From JAOAGA01 sp964540515 (GTDB lineage: Bacteria; CALINM01): DNA of 64,000 nt. The DNA lies in contig CAZIMS010000011.1 of assembly GCA_964540515.1 (NCBI GenBank), positions 1 to 64,000 of the forward strand, read 5' to 3'. Shown in pieces: positions 8,836-18,961 of this stretch. Under the pieces are notes generated by a model. It was given only the letters and a program-made list of their open reading frames with translations. It was not told the DNA's origin and searched no databases. Position numbers and translations under genes: made by a program. Within the stretch, counting starts at the first letter, position 1. Each line of letters starts with the position of its first letter.

Positions 8836-10029
8836 TTATATCTCTAACATCGCCTTTATTCTTAATCTTAGTGCGTTTAGTTTAATAAAACCTTCTGCGT
8901 CCTTTTGGTTATAAACATCATCTTTTTCAAAAGTAGCCATTTTTTCCATGTATAAACTCTTTTTTGACTCTCTACCAGCAATAATAACATTGCCTTTATA
9001 TAATTTAAGTCTAACCTTACCCTCTACATTTTTCGACGCAGTATCTATAAACTGCTGGAGTAGCTCTCTCTCCGGAGAGTACCAAAAACCATAATAGATA
9101 AGTTCTGCATATTTAGGCATGATACTATCCTTAATCCTTAAGACCTCCCTATCAAGAGTAATGGCCTCAAGGGCTCTCCTTGCCCTGTGCAAAATGGTAC
9201 CACCAGGAGTCTCATAAACTCCCCTCGATTTCATACCAACAAATCTATTTTCCACTATATCGTCTCTACCTATACCGTTTCTCCCACCAGCTTTGTTTAG
9301 ATAATCAAGTAAAATATGTGGTTTCATCTTTTTTCCATCTACCGCAACTGGATCTCCTGCTTTAAACTCTATCTCAATATACTCAGGCTTATTTGGAGCC
9401 CTTTCTGGAGAGACTGTGATCTGAAAAATATCTTCAGGTGGCTCTTTTGAAATATCCTCAAGTATCCCACCTTCATAGCTTATGTGTAAAAGATTTCTAT
9501 CGCTACTATAGGGCTTATCTTTTGTAACTGGGACAGGTATTTTGTGCTTTTTTGCATAGTTTATCAAATCAGTTCGAGACTTAAAATCCCATTCACGCCA
9601 GGGTGCTATTATTTTTATATTTGGCATAAGGGCATAGGCGGTTAGCTCAAATCTTACCTGATCATTACCTTTACCTGTAGCACCATGTGATATGTATTCA
9701 GCCTTTTCTTTCTTAGCTATCTCAACCTGCCTTTTCGCTATCAATGGCCTTGCTATAGAGGTTCCAAGGAGATATCCTGTTTCATAAATAGCATTACCTC
9801 TCAACATAGGGAAAACAAAATCTCTAACAAACTCTTCTTTAAGGTCATCAATATAAACCTTTGTGGCACCTGTTTTCTTCGCCCTCTCTTCTATTGTATC
9901 AAGTTCTTCTCCCTGCCCTAAGTCCGCAGCAAAAGCAATCACATCAGCCCTATAGGTCTCTTTAAGCCATTTAAGAATAACAGATGTATCAAGCCCACCT
10001 GAGTATGCTAATACTATTTTCTTTGCCAC
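8836..10029 (-). CDS. argG: Argininosuccinate synthase
   Basis: The 397-residue enzyme joins citrulline and aspartate using ATP. The PP-loop motif LAYSGGLDTSVILKWL is at the amino end, followed by the second family signature region with GATGKGNDQVRFE and the ATP/citrulline-binding segment PYSSDRNLLHISYEGG. Full length, with a good ribosome binding site (AAGGAGTG). It sits between argF and argH in the arginine operon. Confidence 0.97.
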   Translation of the reverse strand: MAKKIVLAYSGGLDTSVILKWLKETYRADVIAFAADLGQGEELDTIEERAKKTGATKVYIDDLKEEFVRDFVFPMLRGNAIYETGYLLGTSIARPLIAKRQVEIAKKEKAEYISHGATGKGNDQVRFELTAYALMPNIKIIAPWREWDFKSRTDLINYAKKHKIPVPVTKDKPYSSDRNLLHISYEGGILEDISKEPPEDIFQITVSPERAPNKPEYIEIEFKAGDPVAVDGKKMKPHILLDYLNKAGGRNGIGRDDIVENRFVGMKSRGVYETPGGTILHRARRALEAITLDREVLRIKDSIMPKYAELIYYGFWYSPERELLQQFIDTASKNVEGKVRLKLYKGNVIIAGRESKKSLYMEKMATFEKDDVYNQKDAEGFIKLNALRLRIKAMLEI

Positions 10030-10050
10030 CTTACACTCCTTCCTTAATAT

Positions 10051-10956
10051 TTATTTTACTAAAAACTCCATTAAAGCCTTCTGCGTATGTAAACGATTTT
10101 CTGCCTGTGTAAAGATAACAGATTTTTCATCTTCAATTATATCATCTGTTATTTCTTGACCCCTATAGGCTGGTAGACAATGAAGAACTATGGCATCTTT
10201 ATTTGCTAAATCAAGAAGCTCTCTATTGATCTGGTAGCCTTTAAAGGCTTTTTTTCTCTCTTCTGCCTCTTCCTCATCACCCATACTTATCCAGACATCT
10301 GTATTAAGGACATGGGCAGATTTAACAGCCTCCTTCGGATCCACAGTAATTTTAAAATTTTTACTCTCTTTTGCCCTTTTTAAAAGCTCACTATCAGGTA
10401 GATATCCCTTAGGACAGGCAATGGTTAAATTAAAACCAAGGATAAGATGTGCTTCAATCCATGCGTTTGCCATGTTATTGCCATCACCAATCCAGCAGAT
10501 ATTAAGGTCTTTGTAACCCCCAAAGTGCTCACTAATTGTGAACAAATCAGATAATACCTGTACAGGATGTGTTAAATCAGACAAACCATTTATTACAGGA
10601 CAGGTAGAATATTTTGCAAGCTCTTCTAATTTAGAATGCTCAAAACATCTATAAATTATTAAATGGACATACCTTGAGAGAACTCTTGCAGTGTCTTTAA
10701 TAGGCTCACCTCTTCCCATCTGCAAATCTCTTGGGCTTAGAAAAATTGAGTTACCACCAAGCTCATATACCCCCACTTCAAAGGAAACTCTTGTTCTAGT
10801 AGAAGATTTTTCAAATATTAGTGCAGTAGTTTTATTTTTTAAGGGAGAGTTTCTCTCAATCTTCCCCCTATTTCTTTTTAGCTCTCCAGCTCTTTTAATT
10901 ACTGAAGATATCTCAGAAGAACATAAATCATAAAACCTTAAGAAATCTTTTTTCAT
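10051..10956 (-). CDS. argF: Ornithine carbamoyltransferase
   Basis: The 301-residue enzyme makes citrulline from ornithine and carbamoyl phosphate. It has the carbamoyl-phosphate loop EKSSTRTRVSFE, the HPVQVLSDL segment and the ornithine-side HCLPAYRG motif. The last of these separates it from aspartate carbamoyltransferase. The start overlaps the argD stop by four bases, indicating coupling. Length is normal. Confidence 0.96.
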   Translation of the reverse strand: MKKDFLRFYDLCSSEISSVIKRAGELKRNRGKIERNSPLKNKTTALIFEKSSTRTRVSFEVGVYELGGNSIFLSPRDLQMGRGEPIKDTARVLSRYVHLIIYRCFEHSKLEELAKYSTCPVINGLSDLTHPVQVLSDLFTISEHFGGYKDLNICWIGDGNNMANAWIEAHLILGFNLTIACPKGYLPDSELLKRAKESKNFKITVDPKEAVKSAHVLNTDVWISMGDEEEAEERKKAFKGYQINRELLDLANKDAIVLHCLPAYRGQEITDDIIEDEKSVIFTQAENRLHTQKALMEFLVK

Positions 10957-12155
10957 TTCAAAACCTCTTTTAAGGTATCTTCAAATTTATTTGTAAACTC
11001 ATCTATCTCACTAAAAGATACGTTTAAAGGCGGAACTAATCTTACAGTTTTTCCTGCAGTAAGATTAATAAGCAAACCCTTCTTAATAGCCTCACCAACA
11101 ATGCTTGTCGGTTCATTATTCTCAATATCAACACCGATAAGTAAGCCCATCCCTCTAATACTCTTTATTGGATATCTCTCTTTTAAGGAAGTTAAAGATT
11201 TTATAAGATATTGTCCCTTTTTTTCAACTGATTTAAGAAAGCTTTTATTCATCACAGAGACAACTTCTAAGGCAACCTGAGCTACAAGTGGATTTCCCCC
11301 AAATGTTGAGGCATGTTCCCCCTGTTCTAAAACATTTGCCACCTCTTCTCTTGCCATCATAACACCCATGGGAAGTCCACCAGCTATACCCTTAGCAAGC
11401 GTTATAATATGGGGCTCAATACCAAAATGCTCGAAGCAAAAAAACTTACCTGTTCTTCCAACACCAGTTTGAACCTCATCGTAAATTAAAAGGATACCTT
11501 CTTTTTCACAGATATCTTTAATCTCCAACAGAAAATCTTTGTCAATAATGTTTACGCCACCCTCTGCTTGAATAAGTTCAAGCATAACTGCTGCTGTATG
11601 TTTATTTATAGCCTTTTTAAAAGATTTCATATCATTAAATGGTAGATATTTAAAACCTGGAAGCATTGGCTCAAAGCCTTTATGAAACTTTTCTTGACCT
11701 GTAGCAGAGAGGGCTCCGTAGGTCCTACCATGGAATGAGTTAAAAAAGGTAATTATCTCAAATCTATTGCTACCATTTTTCCTATTAAACTTCCTTGCAA
11801 GCTTGATGGCAGCCTCATTAGCCTCTGCACCACTATTGCAGAAAAAGGATTTATACAGTGGTAAATCTTTTTTGTAAGTATTCACTCTTTTTGAGAGCGC
11901 CTTTGCTAATTCTGCCTGAGGTATTGTATAAAAAAGATTTGAAGTGTGGATAAGTTTTTTTGATTGACTTAATAATGCTCTTTCTATAATTTCAGGACAG
12001 TGTCCTAAAGAGCAGACAGCTATACCTGCGATAAAATCAAGATATTTATTCCCCGCTTCATCATAAAGATAGGCACCTTTTCCTGATACAATGGTTAGAG
12101 GATACCTTTTGTAAGTTTTAAAGATGTATTTTTCCGTATCTTTATATATGGACAT
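10953..12155 (-). CDS. argD: Acetylornithine aminotransferase
   Basis: The 400-residue class III PLP aminotransferase carries the PLP-lysine in ITLAKGIAGGLPMG, the phosphate/ring-binding region FCNSGAEANEAAIK and the aspartate in IYDEVQTGVGRTG. It converts N-acetylglutamate semialdehyde to acetylornithine, and in many bacteria also serves lysine synthesis as succinyl-DAP aminotransferase. The arg operon context supports the arginine role. It lies between argB and argF. Confidence 0.93.
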   Translation of the reverse strand: MSIYKDTEKYIFKTYKRYPLTIVSGKGAYLYDEAGNKYLDFIAGIAVCSLGHCPEIIERALLSQSKKLIHTSNLFYTIPQAELAKALSKRVNTYKKDLPLYKSFFCNSGAEANEAAIKLARKFNRKNGSNRFEIITFFNSFHGRTYGALSATGQEKFHKGFEPMLPGFKYLPFNDMKSFKKAINKHTAAVMLELIQAEGGVNIIDKDFLLEIKDICEKEGILLIYDEVQTGVGRTGKFFCFEHFGIEPHIITLAKGIAGGLPMGVMMAREEVANVLEQGEHASTFGGNPLVAQVALEVVSVMNKSFLKSVEKKGQYLIKSLTSLKERYPIKSIRGMGLLIGVDIENNEPTSIVGEAIKKGLLINLTAGKTVRLVPPLNVSFSEIDEFTNKFEDTLKEVLK

Positions 12156-12156
12156 A

Positions 12157-13044
12157 TCAATCTTCTTCCATTGCTATTTTTGTGCCTATACCTTTTTGTG
12201 TAAATATCTCAAGCAGAATTGAATGCTCTACCCTACCATCAATTATGTGGCAGGACTTGACATCTCCCTTAAGGGCCTCAATACAACATCTTATTTTCGG
12301 TATCATGCCACCAGATATAATATTTTTCTTCTCCACCAAAGAAACTGCTTCTTCATATTTAATAAAAGATATGAGCTTATCATTTTTATCCAATAGGCCC
12401 TCTGTGTCCGTTAAAAGAATTAGCTTTTCTGACTTCATCGCCGAAGCTATATTTCCAGCCACAATATCGGCATTAATATTTAGACTCTCGCCATTTTCTC
12501 CTGTGCCATAGGGTGCTATTACAGGAATGAAGCCATTGTCAAGAATAGCATTTAATAGTGATACATCAACCTCTGTTACATCACCTACTAACCCTATGTC
12601 AATATCTTCATAGCCATCTTTTATCTTTTTTTTACCATAGATTCTCTCTGCCTTGATAAAATTCGCATCTTTACCTGATAATCCAATTGCACGACCTCCG
12701 TGTTTGTTTATAAGACTTACAATATCCGTATTAATCTTTCCACCAAGGACCATCTCAACAATATCCATTGTATCCTCATCGGTTATTCTCATCCCTTCAA
12801 CGAAAGAGGACTTTTTCCCTAATTTTTCCATTAATTCATCAATTTGTGGACCTCCCCCATGAACAACTATTGGCTTAATACCAACATATCTTAAGAGAAC
12901 AATATCCTCCGCAAAAGCGTCTTGCAAATCTTTATCTACCATAGCATGCCCACCATATTTAATAACGACGGTTTTACCGTAAAAGTTTTTAATGTAGGGA
13001 AGGCATTCAAGTAGAGTTTTTACCTTTGTTTTAGCTTCCTTCAT
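12157..13044 (-). CDS. argB: Acetylglutamate kinase
   Basis: The 295-residue amino-acid kinase phosphorylates N-acetylglutamate. The amino-end motif VVIKYGGHAM, the GGGPQID loop, GLSGKDANFI and ISGGMIPKI are all present. The amino-terminal helix before the kinase fold (KVKTLLECLPYIKNF) is the type found in arginine-inhibited hexameric enzymes, so feedback inhibition by arginine is plausible. It opens the arg gene run, with AAAGGGG as ribosome binding site. No obvious ArgR operator is visible in the 46-base gap upstream. Confidence 0.95.
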   Translation of the reverse strand: MKEAKTKVKTLLECLPYIKNFYGKTVVIKYGGHAMVDKDLQDAFAEDIVLLRYVGIKPIVVHGGGPQIDELMEKLGKKSSFVEGMRITDEDTMDIVEMVLGGKINTDIVSLINKHGGRAIGLSGKDANFIKAERIYGKKKIKDGYEDIDIGLVGDVTEVDVSLLNAILDNGFIPVIAPYGTGENGESLNINADIVAGNIASAMKSEKLILLTDTEGLLDKNDKLISFIKYEEAVSLVEKKNIISGGMIPKIRCCIEALKGDVKSCHIIDGRVEHSILLEIFTQKGIGTKIAMEED

Positions 13045-13090
13045 CTTTTTACCCCTTTCTAATAAAATTTCAATTAATTTTTAATGATAC

Positions 13091-14587
13091 CTATTCTTTC
13101 ACAGCTTTTTCTTTAGTACTCTCAATCTTTTTATATTTTTCCATCAATAGTGTCAATGCTTTATTTGTTTCAACAAGCTCATTTACTGTTTTAGTAAGAT
13201 TTTTATATAACCAGTCATTTTTGATAGCAACAGAAAAAAGCCTCGATAGATCCCCAATCAATCTATCGTCAATATCTTCTAATTTGAAATCCACTACCAG
13301 TAAAAATCCAAGAGGAAAGTTCTTTAATAAGATAGGGGTAGAGACAGCGTTCTTTATTTTTTCCTTAACAAAAAGTGTCTCCATTAGTTTAGTAACATCT
13401 TTATTAACCAGAGAAGATTGAACCTTTGATATTAGCTCTCCTAAATGATCATAAAACTGCACCTTCTCCTTGAAATTAGCTCCTACACTACTTTCTCTAA
13501 CAATAAACTCTCTATTTTCGTCAATAATATAGAGGGCACACCCTCGGGCCATAAAATTTTTTGCTACTGACTGTAAAAGATTTTTCAAAATCTCACTTGT
13601 CTCCACAAGATTTATAATATAATCAGAAAGTTCATAATAAACATCAAACCTCTTTCTTTCCTTTTCAAGCTCCTCTATGAGTTGATTCGTTTTAAAAACA
13701 AAGGAGAGCTGGGGGAGAAAAGACTTAAAAATTATCAGGTCCTCTTCATTAAAGGGAGAGTTGTCCTTTCTATCACTGACACTTACAACAGCTACTACCT
13801 CTCCATCAATAAATATCGGCCCTGACATAAAGGAGTTGCCTTTATACTGTTTTTGATAGGGTGATACAACAAACCTATCATCTTTTGTAATATCTTTCAC
13901 TAAAATGGCCTCTTTCTTATCTGCCACGTAGCCAATTATTCCCTCTCCCATTGCTTTAGGTTTCATAAGGGCTACGTCAACACACATCCCTGCACAGGCA
14001 ATAACAAAATACTTTCTCTTTTCCATATCAAGCCAACTAATAGAAACTTTCTCTGCGTTAAAAAGCAGTGATATTGTATCAAGTACCGATTGAACAAGAT
14101 CTCTTTGGGGAGATTTAAGCTTAAGAATGACCTTTTTATGCGCCAATTTAGAGATCTTTTCTGAGCTTTCTATGAGAGTAATTAGTCGTTCTATGGAAGA
14201 ACTACTTTTTTCTTTTTTATGCTTATCTATTTTGATAGCTCTTTTTATAGAATCTATTAAATCATCTCTTTTAAGAGGTTTCTCAAGGCAATCTATCGCC
14301 CCAATTTTAAGATACCTAACGGCATACTCTCTCTTATCAGAGCCGAGAAGTATTATTATTGCAAGATAGGGAAAATTTTTTCTTAAATAACTTATGAAGG
14401 CGAGGTCCTTTGTTTCCATCTCATCAACATCAACAATCACTGCCTGGGGAGATGTTTCTTCTATCCTTTTTACAAAGAGTTTAACACTGTCAACAGCCTC
14501 AACAGATATGGCCTCTTTAGATAGCGTCTCAGTGATAAAATTTCTATAAAAAATCTTTGGGTGATAAACCACCACTTTATTTGACAT
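13091..14587 (-). CDS. Pseudo-receiver/GAF signalling protein
   Basis: The 498-residue soluble protein starts with a receiver-like domain (1-120). The central aspartate (VIVDVDEMET) and the lysine (CLEKPLKRDD) are present. However, the acidic pair normally at the end of the first strand is replaced by YHPK, so phosphorylation may be weak or absent. Two GAF domains follow (about 170-300 and 315-460), and a coiled tail. No DNA-binding, kinase or nucleotide-cyclase domain is present. It lies between hslU and argB on the same strand with short gaps. Role unknown. Confidence 0.75.
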   Translation of the reverse strand: MSNKVVVYHPKIFYRNFITETLSKEAISVEAVDSVKLFVKRIEETSPQAVIVDVDEMETKDLAFISYLRKNFPYLAIIILLGSDKREYAVRYLKIGAIDCLEKPLKRDDLIDSIKRAIKIDKHKKEKSSSSIERLITLIESSEKISKLAHKKVILKLKSPQRDLVQSVLDTISLLFNAEKVSISWLDMEKRKYFVIACAGMCVDVALMKPKAMGEGIIGYVADKKEAILVKDITKDDRFVVSPYQKQYKGNSFMSGPIFIDGEVVAVVSVSDRKDNSPFNEEDLIIFKSFLPQLSFVFKTNQLIEELEKERKRFDVYYELSDYIINLVETSEILKNLLQSVAKNFMARGCALYIIDENREFIVRESSVGANFKEKVQFYDHLGELISKVQSSLVNKDVTKLMETLFVKEKIKNAVSTPILLKNFPLGFLLVVDFKLEDIDDRLIGDLSRLFSVAIKNDWLYKNLTKTVNELVETNKALTLLMEKYKKIESTKEKAVKE

Positions 14588-14602
14588 AAAATTTTAACTC
14601 CC

Positions 14603-15937
14603 CTATAGAATATACTTACTAAGATCCCTATCTTCTGCTATATCCTTTATTTGTTCTCGCACAAACTCTTTAGTTATAATGATCTTTGTAGGACTTATCT
14701 CTGGTGCTTTAAAAGATATATCTTCCAGAAGCTTCTCTAAGATGGTATGCAATCTTCGAGCACCAATATTCTCTGTTCTCTCGTTAACATCATAGGCAAA
14801 CTTAGCAATCTCGTCAATACCATCCTCAGAAAAGACTAACTCCACGCCTTCTGTTTTTAATAACTCAATATACTGCTTCGTAAGAGCATTCTCTGGCTCA
14901 GTAAGAATTCTCTTAAAATCCTCCTGTGTTAAAGAGTTAAGCGTTACCCTTATGGGGAATCTTCCTTGTAACTCAGGTATTAGATCAGAAGGTTTAGATA
15001 TATGAAAAGCACCTGAGGCAATAAAAAGTATATAATCAGTTCTAACCTGTCCATGCTTTGTATTAACAGTACAACCCTCAACAATAGGCAATAGATCTCT
15101 CTGAACGCCCTCTCTGGACACATCAGGTCCGCTCAACTTTCCACTACTGGCAATTTTATCTATCTCATCTATAAAAACTATGCCATCATTTTCTGCCCTT
15201 TTAATAGCCTCTCTCTTTGTTGCATCAATATCAATAAGTTTTTCAGACTCTTCCTGAATAAGAACATTTTTAGCCTCTTTAACCTTTATCTTCTTCTTAG
15301 TTTTTTTGCTCGGAAAGAGCTGAGAAAAGGCGTCTTTAATACCCATATCAACATCATCTATATTAGGAACAGAAACTTCAATAAATGGAAAAGGCGGTTT
15401 TTTCTCTGAAACTTCAATCTCCACATATTCATCATCAATCTGACCTGATGCAAGGGCTGAAACAATCTTTTCTCTTGTATAGGGCTCTTCTTTCAATAAT
15501 ATATCAGTACCTTTCTTGCTATTTAAGATAGCATCTATAAGCCTTTTTTCTGCCAACTTTTCTGCCTTTAATCTAACTTTTTCCATCTCCTCTTCTTTAA
15601 CCATATTAATAGCACGTTCAACAAGCTCTCTTATGATAGACTCCACATCTTTCCCTACATACCCAACTTCTGTAAACTTAGATGCCTCTACCTTAAGAAA
15701 AGGCGCCTTTGCCAATTTAGCAAGCCTTCTTGCAATCTCAGTTTTACCAACACCAGTAGGGCCTATCATTATAATATTTTTTGGCATTATCTCCTCTTTG
15801 AGAGGTGAAGCAACATACTTTCTTCTATATCTATTCCTTAAGGCAATAGCAACGGCCTTTTTTGCCTCATTTTGCCCTATTATAAACTTATCAAGTTCGG
15901 CTACAATCTCTTTTGGAGTTAGACCAAGATTAAACAT
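14603..15937 (-). CDS. hslU: ATP-dependent protease ATPase subunit HslU
   Basis: The 444-residue AAA+ unfoldase feeds substrates into HslV. It has Walker A GPTGVGKTEIARR, Walker B GIVFIDEIDKIA, the pore region KFTEVGYVGKDVE, the intermediate I-domain (about 110-235) and the terminal segment ending in LSKYIL, which docks into HslV. Length is normal. It starts just after the hslV stop in the same direction. Confidence 0.97.
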   Translation of the reverse strand: MFNLGLTPKEIVAELDKFIIGQNEAKKAVAIALRNRYRRKYVASPLKEEIMPKNIIMIGPTGVGKTEIARRLAKLAKAPFLKVEASKFTEVGYVGKDVESIIRELVERAINMVKEEEMEKVRLKAEKLAEKRLIDAILNSKKGTDILLKEEPYTREKIVSALASGQIDDEYVEIEVSEKKPPFPFIEVSVPNIDDVDMGIKDAFSQLFPSKKTKKKIKVKEAKNVLIQEESEKLIDIDATKREAIKRAENDGIVFIDEIDKIASSGKLSGPDVSREGVQRDLLPIVEGCTVNTKHGQVRTDYILFIASGAFHISKPSDLIPELQGRFPIRVTLNSLTQEDFKRILTEPENALTKQYIELLKTEGVELVFSEDGIDEIAKFAYDVNERTENIGARRLHTILEKLLEDISFKAPEISPTKIIITKEFVREQIKDIAEDRDLSKYIL

Positions 15938-15939
15938 TA

Positions 15940-16476
15940 TTAAAGCTCCTCACAGATAATATTATCATTCGTAAAAACACAAATTTCTGAAGCTATCATT
16001 ATACTTTCTTTGACTATATTTTCACAAGAAAGATTGGTATTTCTTATTAGAGCTCTTGCCGCTGCAAGCGCATAGGGGCCACCAGATCCTATCGCTGCAA
16101 CACCATCGTCTGGCTCTATTACATCACCACTACCAGATATGATAAAAAGATTATCTCTATCAGCAACAATTAATAAAGCCTCAAGTCTTTGTAAGATCTT
16201 ACTGGTCCTCCAGTCTTTAGCAAGCTCAACAGAAGCTCTCTTAAGTTGCCCTCTATACTCCTCTAACTTTTGTTCAAATCTCTCAAGAAGCGCAAAGGCA
16301 TCGGCAGTACTACCTGCAAATCCTGCAAGCACTGTACCTTTATAAAGTTTTTGTATCTTTCTCGCTGTATGTTTAAAGACAACACTATTTCCCATAGTAA
16401 CCTGTCCATCTGCTGCCATGGCTATCTTTCCGTCTTTTTTTACTGCAATAATAGTCGTCCCCTTTAACTCTCCCAT
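15940..16476 (-). CDS. hslV: ATP-dependent protease peptidase subunit HslV
   Basis: The 178-residue subunit is the proteasome-type threonine protease of the HslVU complex. The catalytic threonine should be the first of TTIIAVKKDGKIAMAADGQV. Five or six residues (MGELKG) precede it and would have to be removed, as in several other bacterial HslV proteins that carry a short pro-segment. GSGGPYALAAARAL and the rest are conserved. A strong ribosome binding site (AAGGAGG) supports this start. Confidence 0.96.
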   Translation of the reverse strand: MGELKGTTIIAVKKDGKIAMAADGQVTMGNSVVFKHTARKIQKLYKGTVLAGFAGSTADAFALLERFEQKLEEYRGQLKRASVELAKDWRTSKILQRLEALLIVADRDNLFIISGSGDVIEPDDGVAAIGSGGPYALAAARALIRNTNLSCENIVKESIMIASEICVFTNDNIICEEL

Positions 16477-16516
16477 AGTACCTCCTTCTCTGAAAAAAAC
16501 CTTCTATAAAAATTAA

Positions 16517-17380
16517 TTACTCTTTCTTTTTAGCTCGTGGGTGACATTTATCGTAGATCTCTGCTAACTTATCAAAATTCAGATGAAGATACTTCTGTGT
16601 AGTTGATAGGCTCTCGTGTCCCAACAATTTTTGAATACTCCTCAAATCTGCACCACCCTCAAGAAGATGAGTAGCAAAACTATGTCTTAAAGAATGGGGG
16701 GTAATATCTCTTTTTGCCAATTTTTTTATATAAAGCTCAACGCTCCTCGTAGTTAATCTATCCCCTCTATAATTAAGAAAAAGATACTCTTTTTCTTCCC
16801 AACCTTTATTCTTTCTCTGTAGCATATAACTTTTTAGGCTTTCATAGGCCTTCTCTCCCAAGGGTATAATCCTTTCCTTCTTACCTTTACCAATAATCCT
16901 AATGGTCCTATCATTAAAATTTATATGATTTAGCTTAATATTTACAACCTCGCTTACTCTCAACCCCTCTGAGTAGATAAAATCAAAAATTGCCTTATTT
17001 CTTGTAGATATAAAATCCTCACCCTTTATACCATCTATCAACTCAAAGGCCTCATCTACAGTTACAAAGGATGGTAGATGCTTAGGTTTTTTAGGTAAGG
17101 AGATATCTTGAAAGATATTCTTATTCCAAAAACCTTCCCTTACTAGAAACTTCCCTAACACTCTTAAAGAAGACAGCTTTCTTATAATACTTGTAGCCTT
17201 ATTTATACTATGGAGGTGGTAAAGGTAATGTCTTATATCATCAAGGCCAACTTCTCTTAAATCTTTAAAGTTGTTAAACTCCATAAACTCTCTTACATCT
17301 CTTAAATAGGCAGACAAAGACAACGGCAACAACCCCTTCTCAATCTTAAGATACCTTTCAAAACTTTCAACAATACCCAT
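16517..17380 (-). CDS. xerC: Tyrosine recombinase XerC-like
   Basis: The 287-residue site-specific recombinase has an amino-terminal SAM-like DNA-binding domain (1-85). The catalytic domain has the first arginine in EGLRVSEV, lysine in GKGKKERIIPL, HSLRHSFATHLLEGG, LGHESLSTTQKY and the nucleophile tyrosine in that last motif. It would resolve chromosome dimers at dif. Its place immediately upstream of hslV is a common bacterial arrangement and supports the housekeeping role over a phage integrase. XerC versus XerD cannot be fully separated by eye. Confidence 0.9.
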   Translation of the reverse strand: MGIVESFERYLKIEKGLLPLSLSAYLRDVREFMEFNNFKDLREVGLDDIRHYLYHLHSINKATSIIRKLSSLRVLGKFLVREGFWNKNIFQDISLPKKPKHLPSFVTVDEAFELIDGIKGEDFISTRNKAIFDFIYSEGLRVSEVVNIKLNHINFNDRTIRIIGKGKKERIIPLGEKAYESLKSYMLQRKNKGWEEKEYLFLNYRGDRLTTRSVELYIKKLAKRDITPHSLRHSFATHLLEGGADLRSIQKLLGHESLSTTQKYLHLNFDKLAEIYDKCHPRAKKKE

Positions 17381-17386
17381 TTTTTA

Positions 17387-18868
17387 TTAAACCCCTATTA
17401 CCTTAAAAAGATAGTCTAAATTAACTGAACTCTCGATAATATCAGCTAATCTTTCATAAGAGCTCTCTTTAAAATCAAGATAATTGAAGTTTTTCCTTTT
17501 TATGGGAAGACCCTTTTTACTTCTTAATTTATTTAAAAGATGCAACCTAAAATTATCATTATCAAAAAGTCCGTGAATATAACTACCCCATACATCAACA
17601 TTTTTAGCTTTTACACCATCATAGATATAGCCGTAATCACCAAAAATCTTAAAAAGTCTATCGCCATCAAAAATCTTGCTAACTCCCATATGTATCTCAT
17701 AACCTCTCATACCCTTTATCTTACCATCCACTGTTTCAAAACTAATCTGAACAAGCCTCTTTTCTTTACTCATTGTAGTCTCAATAGGAAGATAACCAAG
17801 TCCGTCAATCTCCTTAATTGTACTTTCAACCCCATAGGGATCATAGACTTTCTGACCCAACATCTGATAACCGCCACAAATACCTATTAAGTGCCCACCT
17901 TTTTTAACAAAATCCTGAAAAAACAGATCAAAGGCACTATTTTTTAGAAAAAGAAGATCCTCTATAGTATTTTTGCTACCAGGTATAATAATCAAATCAC
18001 AATCTTTAGCCTCTGATGGACTATTTAGATAGATCAAATTAACATCCTCTTCCAACAATAGGGGCTCAAAATCAGTAAAATTAGAAATTCTGGGAAGCTT
18101 TATAACGCCGATATTTATGGATTTGCCTTTCCTATCCATCTTAAAATCAGAAAGCACAACACCATCTTCTTCGCTAATCTTTATATCTTTAAAATAAGGG
18201 ACAACACCTATTACAGGCACCTTAGTTTTATTTTTAATAAAATCATTAGCGCTCACAAGTAATGAGCTGTCCCCTCTAAACTTATTAATAAGAAAACCTT
18301 TAACCAACTTCCTTTCTGAAGGAGTTAAAAGGGCATAGGTGCCATAAAAAGAGGCATAAACACCTCCTCTGTCGATATCTCCAACGACGATAACAGGAAT
18401 ATCAAAAACCTTAGCAAAACCCATGTTGGCAATATCATTCTGCCTTAAATTTATCTCTGCAGGACTACCTGCTCCTTCAACAATGACAACTTCAAACCTC
18501 TCCTTTAGGAACTCAAAACTCTCGATAGCATATTTTTTTAAAAACTTTTTCTCCCTCAAATATTCCCTTGCATTAAGATTTTTGTAAGGCTTACCAAGCA
18601 ATACAATCTGTGCCTTAGAATCTGATGTAGGCTTTAAAAGAATAGGATTCATATGAACCGATGGAAGTACCTTAGAAGCCTCAGCTTGCATAGCCTGAGC
18701 TCTACCAATCTCAAAACCATCCATAGTTACAAAGGAGTTTAGAGCCATATTTTGAGGTTTGAAGGGTGCGCAGCTTATACCTCTTCTTCTTAATAAACGC
18801 AGAATACCTGCGGTGATTACACTTTTACCCGCATGTGATGAAGTACCTTGAATCATTAGGGCTTTCAT
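17387..18868 (-). CDS. cbiP: Cobyric acid synthase (glutamine-hydrolysing)
   Basis: The protein amidates four carboxyl groups of adenosylcobyrinic diamide during cobalamin synthesis. It has an amino-terminal dethiobiotin-synthetase-like P-loop (MIQGTSSHAGKS) and a carboxy-terminal class I glutamine amidotransferase domain with nucleophile in GICGGYQMLG and histidine in YIHGLF. I place the start at 18868 (MKALMIQGTSS), because the family begins there. The longer frame to 18904 adds thirteen hydrophobic residues and contains a TATAAT. No other cobalamin gene or riboswitch is nearby. About 490 residues, normal length. Confidence 0.93.
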   Translation of the reverse strand: MKALMIQGTSSHAGKSVITAGILRLLRRRGISCAPFKPQNMALNSFVTMDGFEIGRAQAMQAEASKVLPSVHMNPILLKPTSDSKAQIVLLGKPYKNLNAREYLREKKFLKKYAIESFEFLKERFEVVIVEGAGSPAEINLRQNDIANMGFAKVFDIPVIVVGDIDRGGVYASFYGTYALLTPSERKLVKGFLINKFRGDSSLLVSANDFIKNKTKVPVIGVVPYFKDIKISEEDGVVLSDFKMDRKGKSINIGVIKLPRISNFTDFEPLLLEEDVNLIYLNSPSEAKDCDLIIIPGSKNTIEDLLFLKNSAFDLFFQDFVKKGGHLIGICGGYQMLGQKVYDPYGVESTIKEIDGLGYLPIETTMSKEKRLVQISFETVDGKIKGMRGYEIHMGVSKIFDGDRLFKIFGDYGYIYDGVKAKNVDVWGSYIHGLFDNDNFRLHLLNKLRSKKGLPIKRKNFNYLDFKESSYERLADIIESSVNLDYLFKVIGV

Positions 18869-18961
18869 AAACATTAAGATAACAATTATAATCAAAAAAT
18901 GCAATTTATATGCTTTGCAGGTACAAAAAAAGATAAAAAAAGGTACTAAGAGGAAAAAAAA

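Noticed and set aside
12182..12511. Long rightward frames opposite arg, hsl and other genes
   Set aside because: They are antisense shadows of well-supported genes, with serine/isoleucine-rich composition and no ribosome sites.
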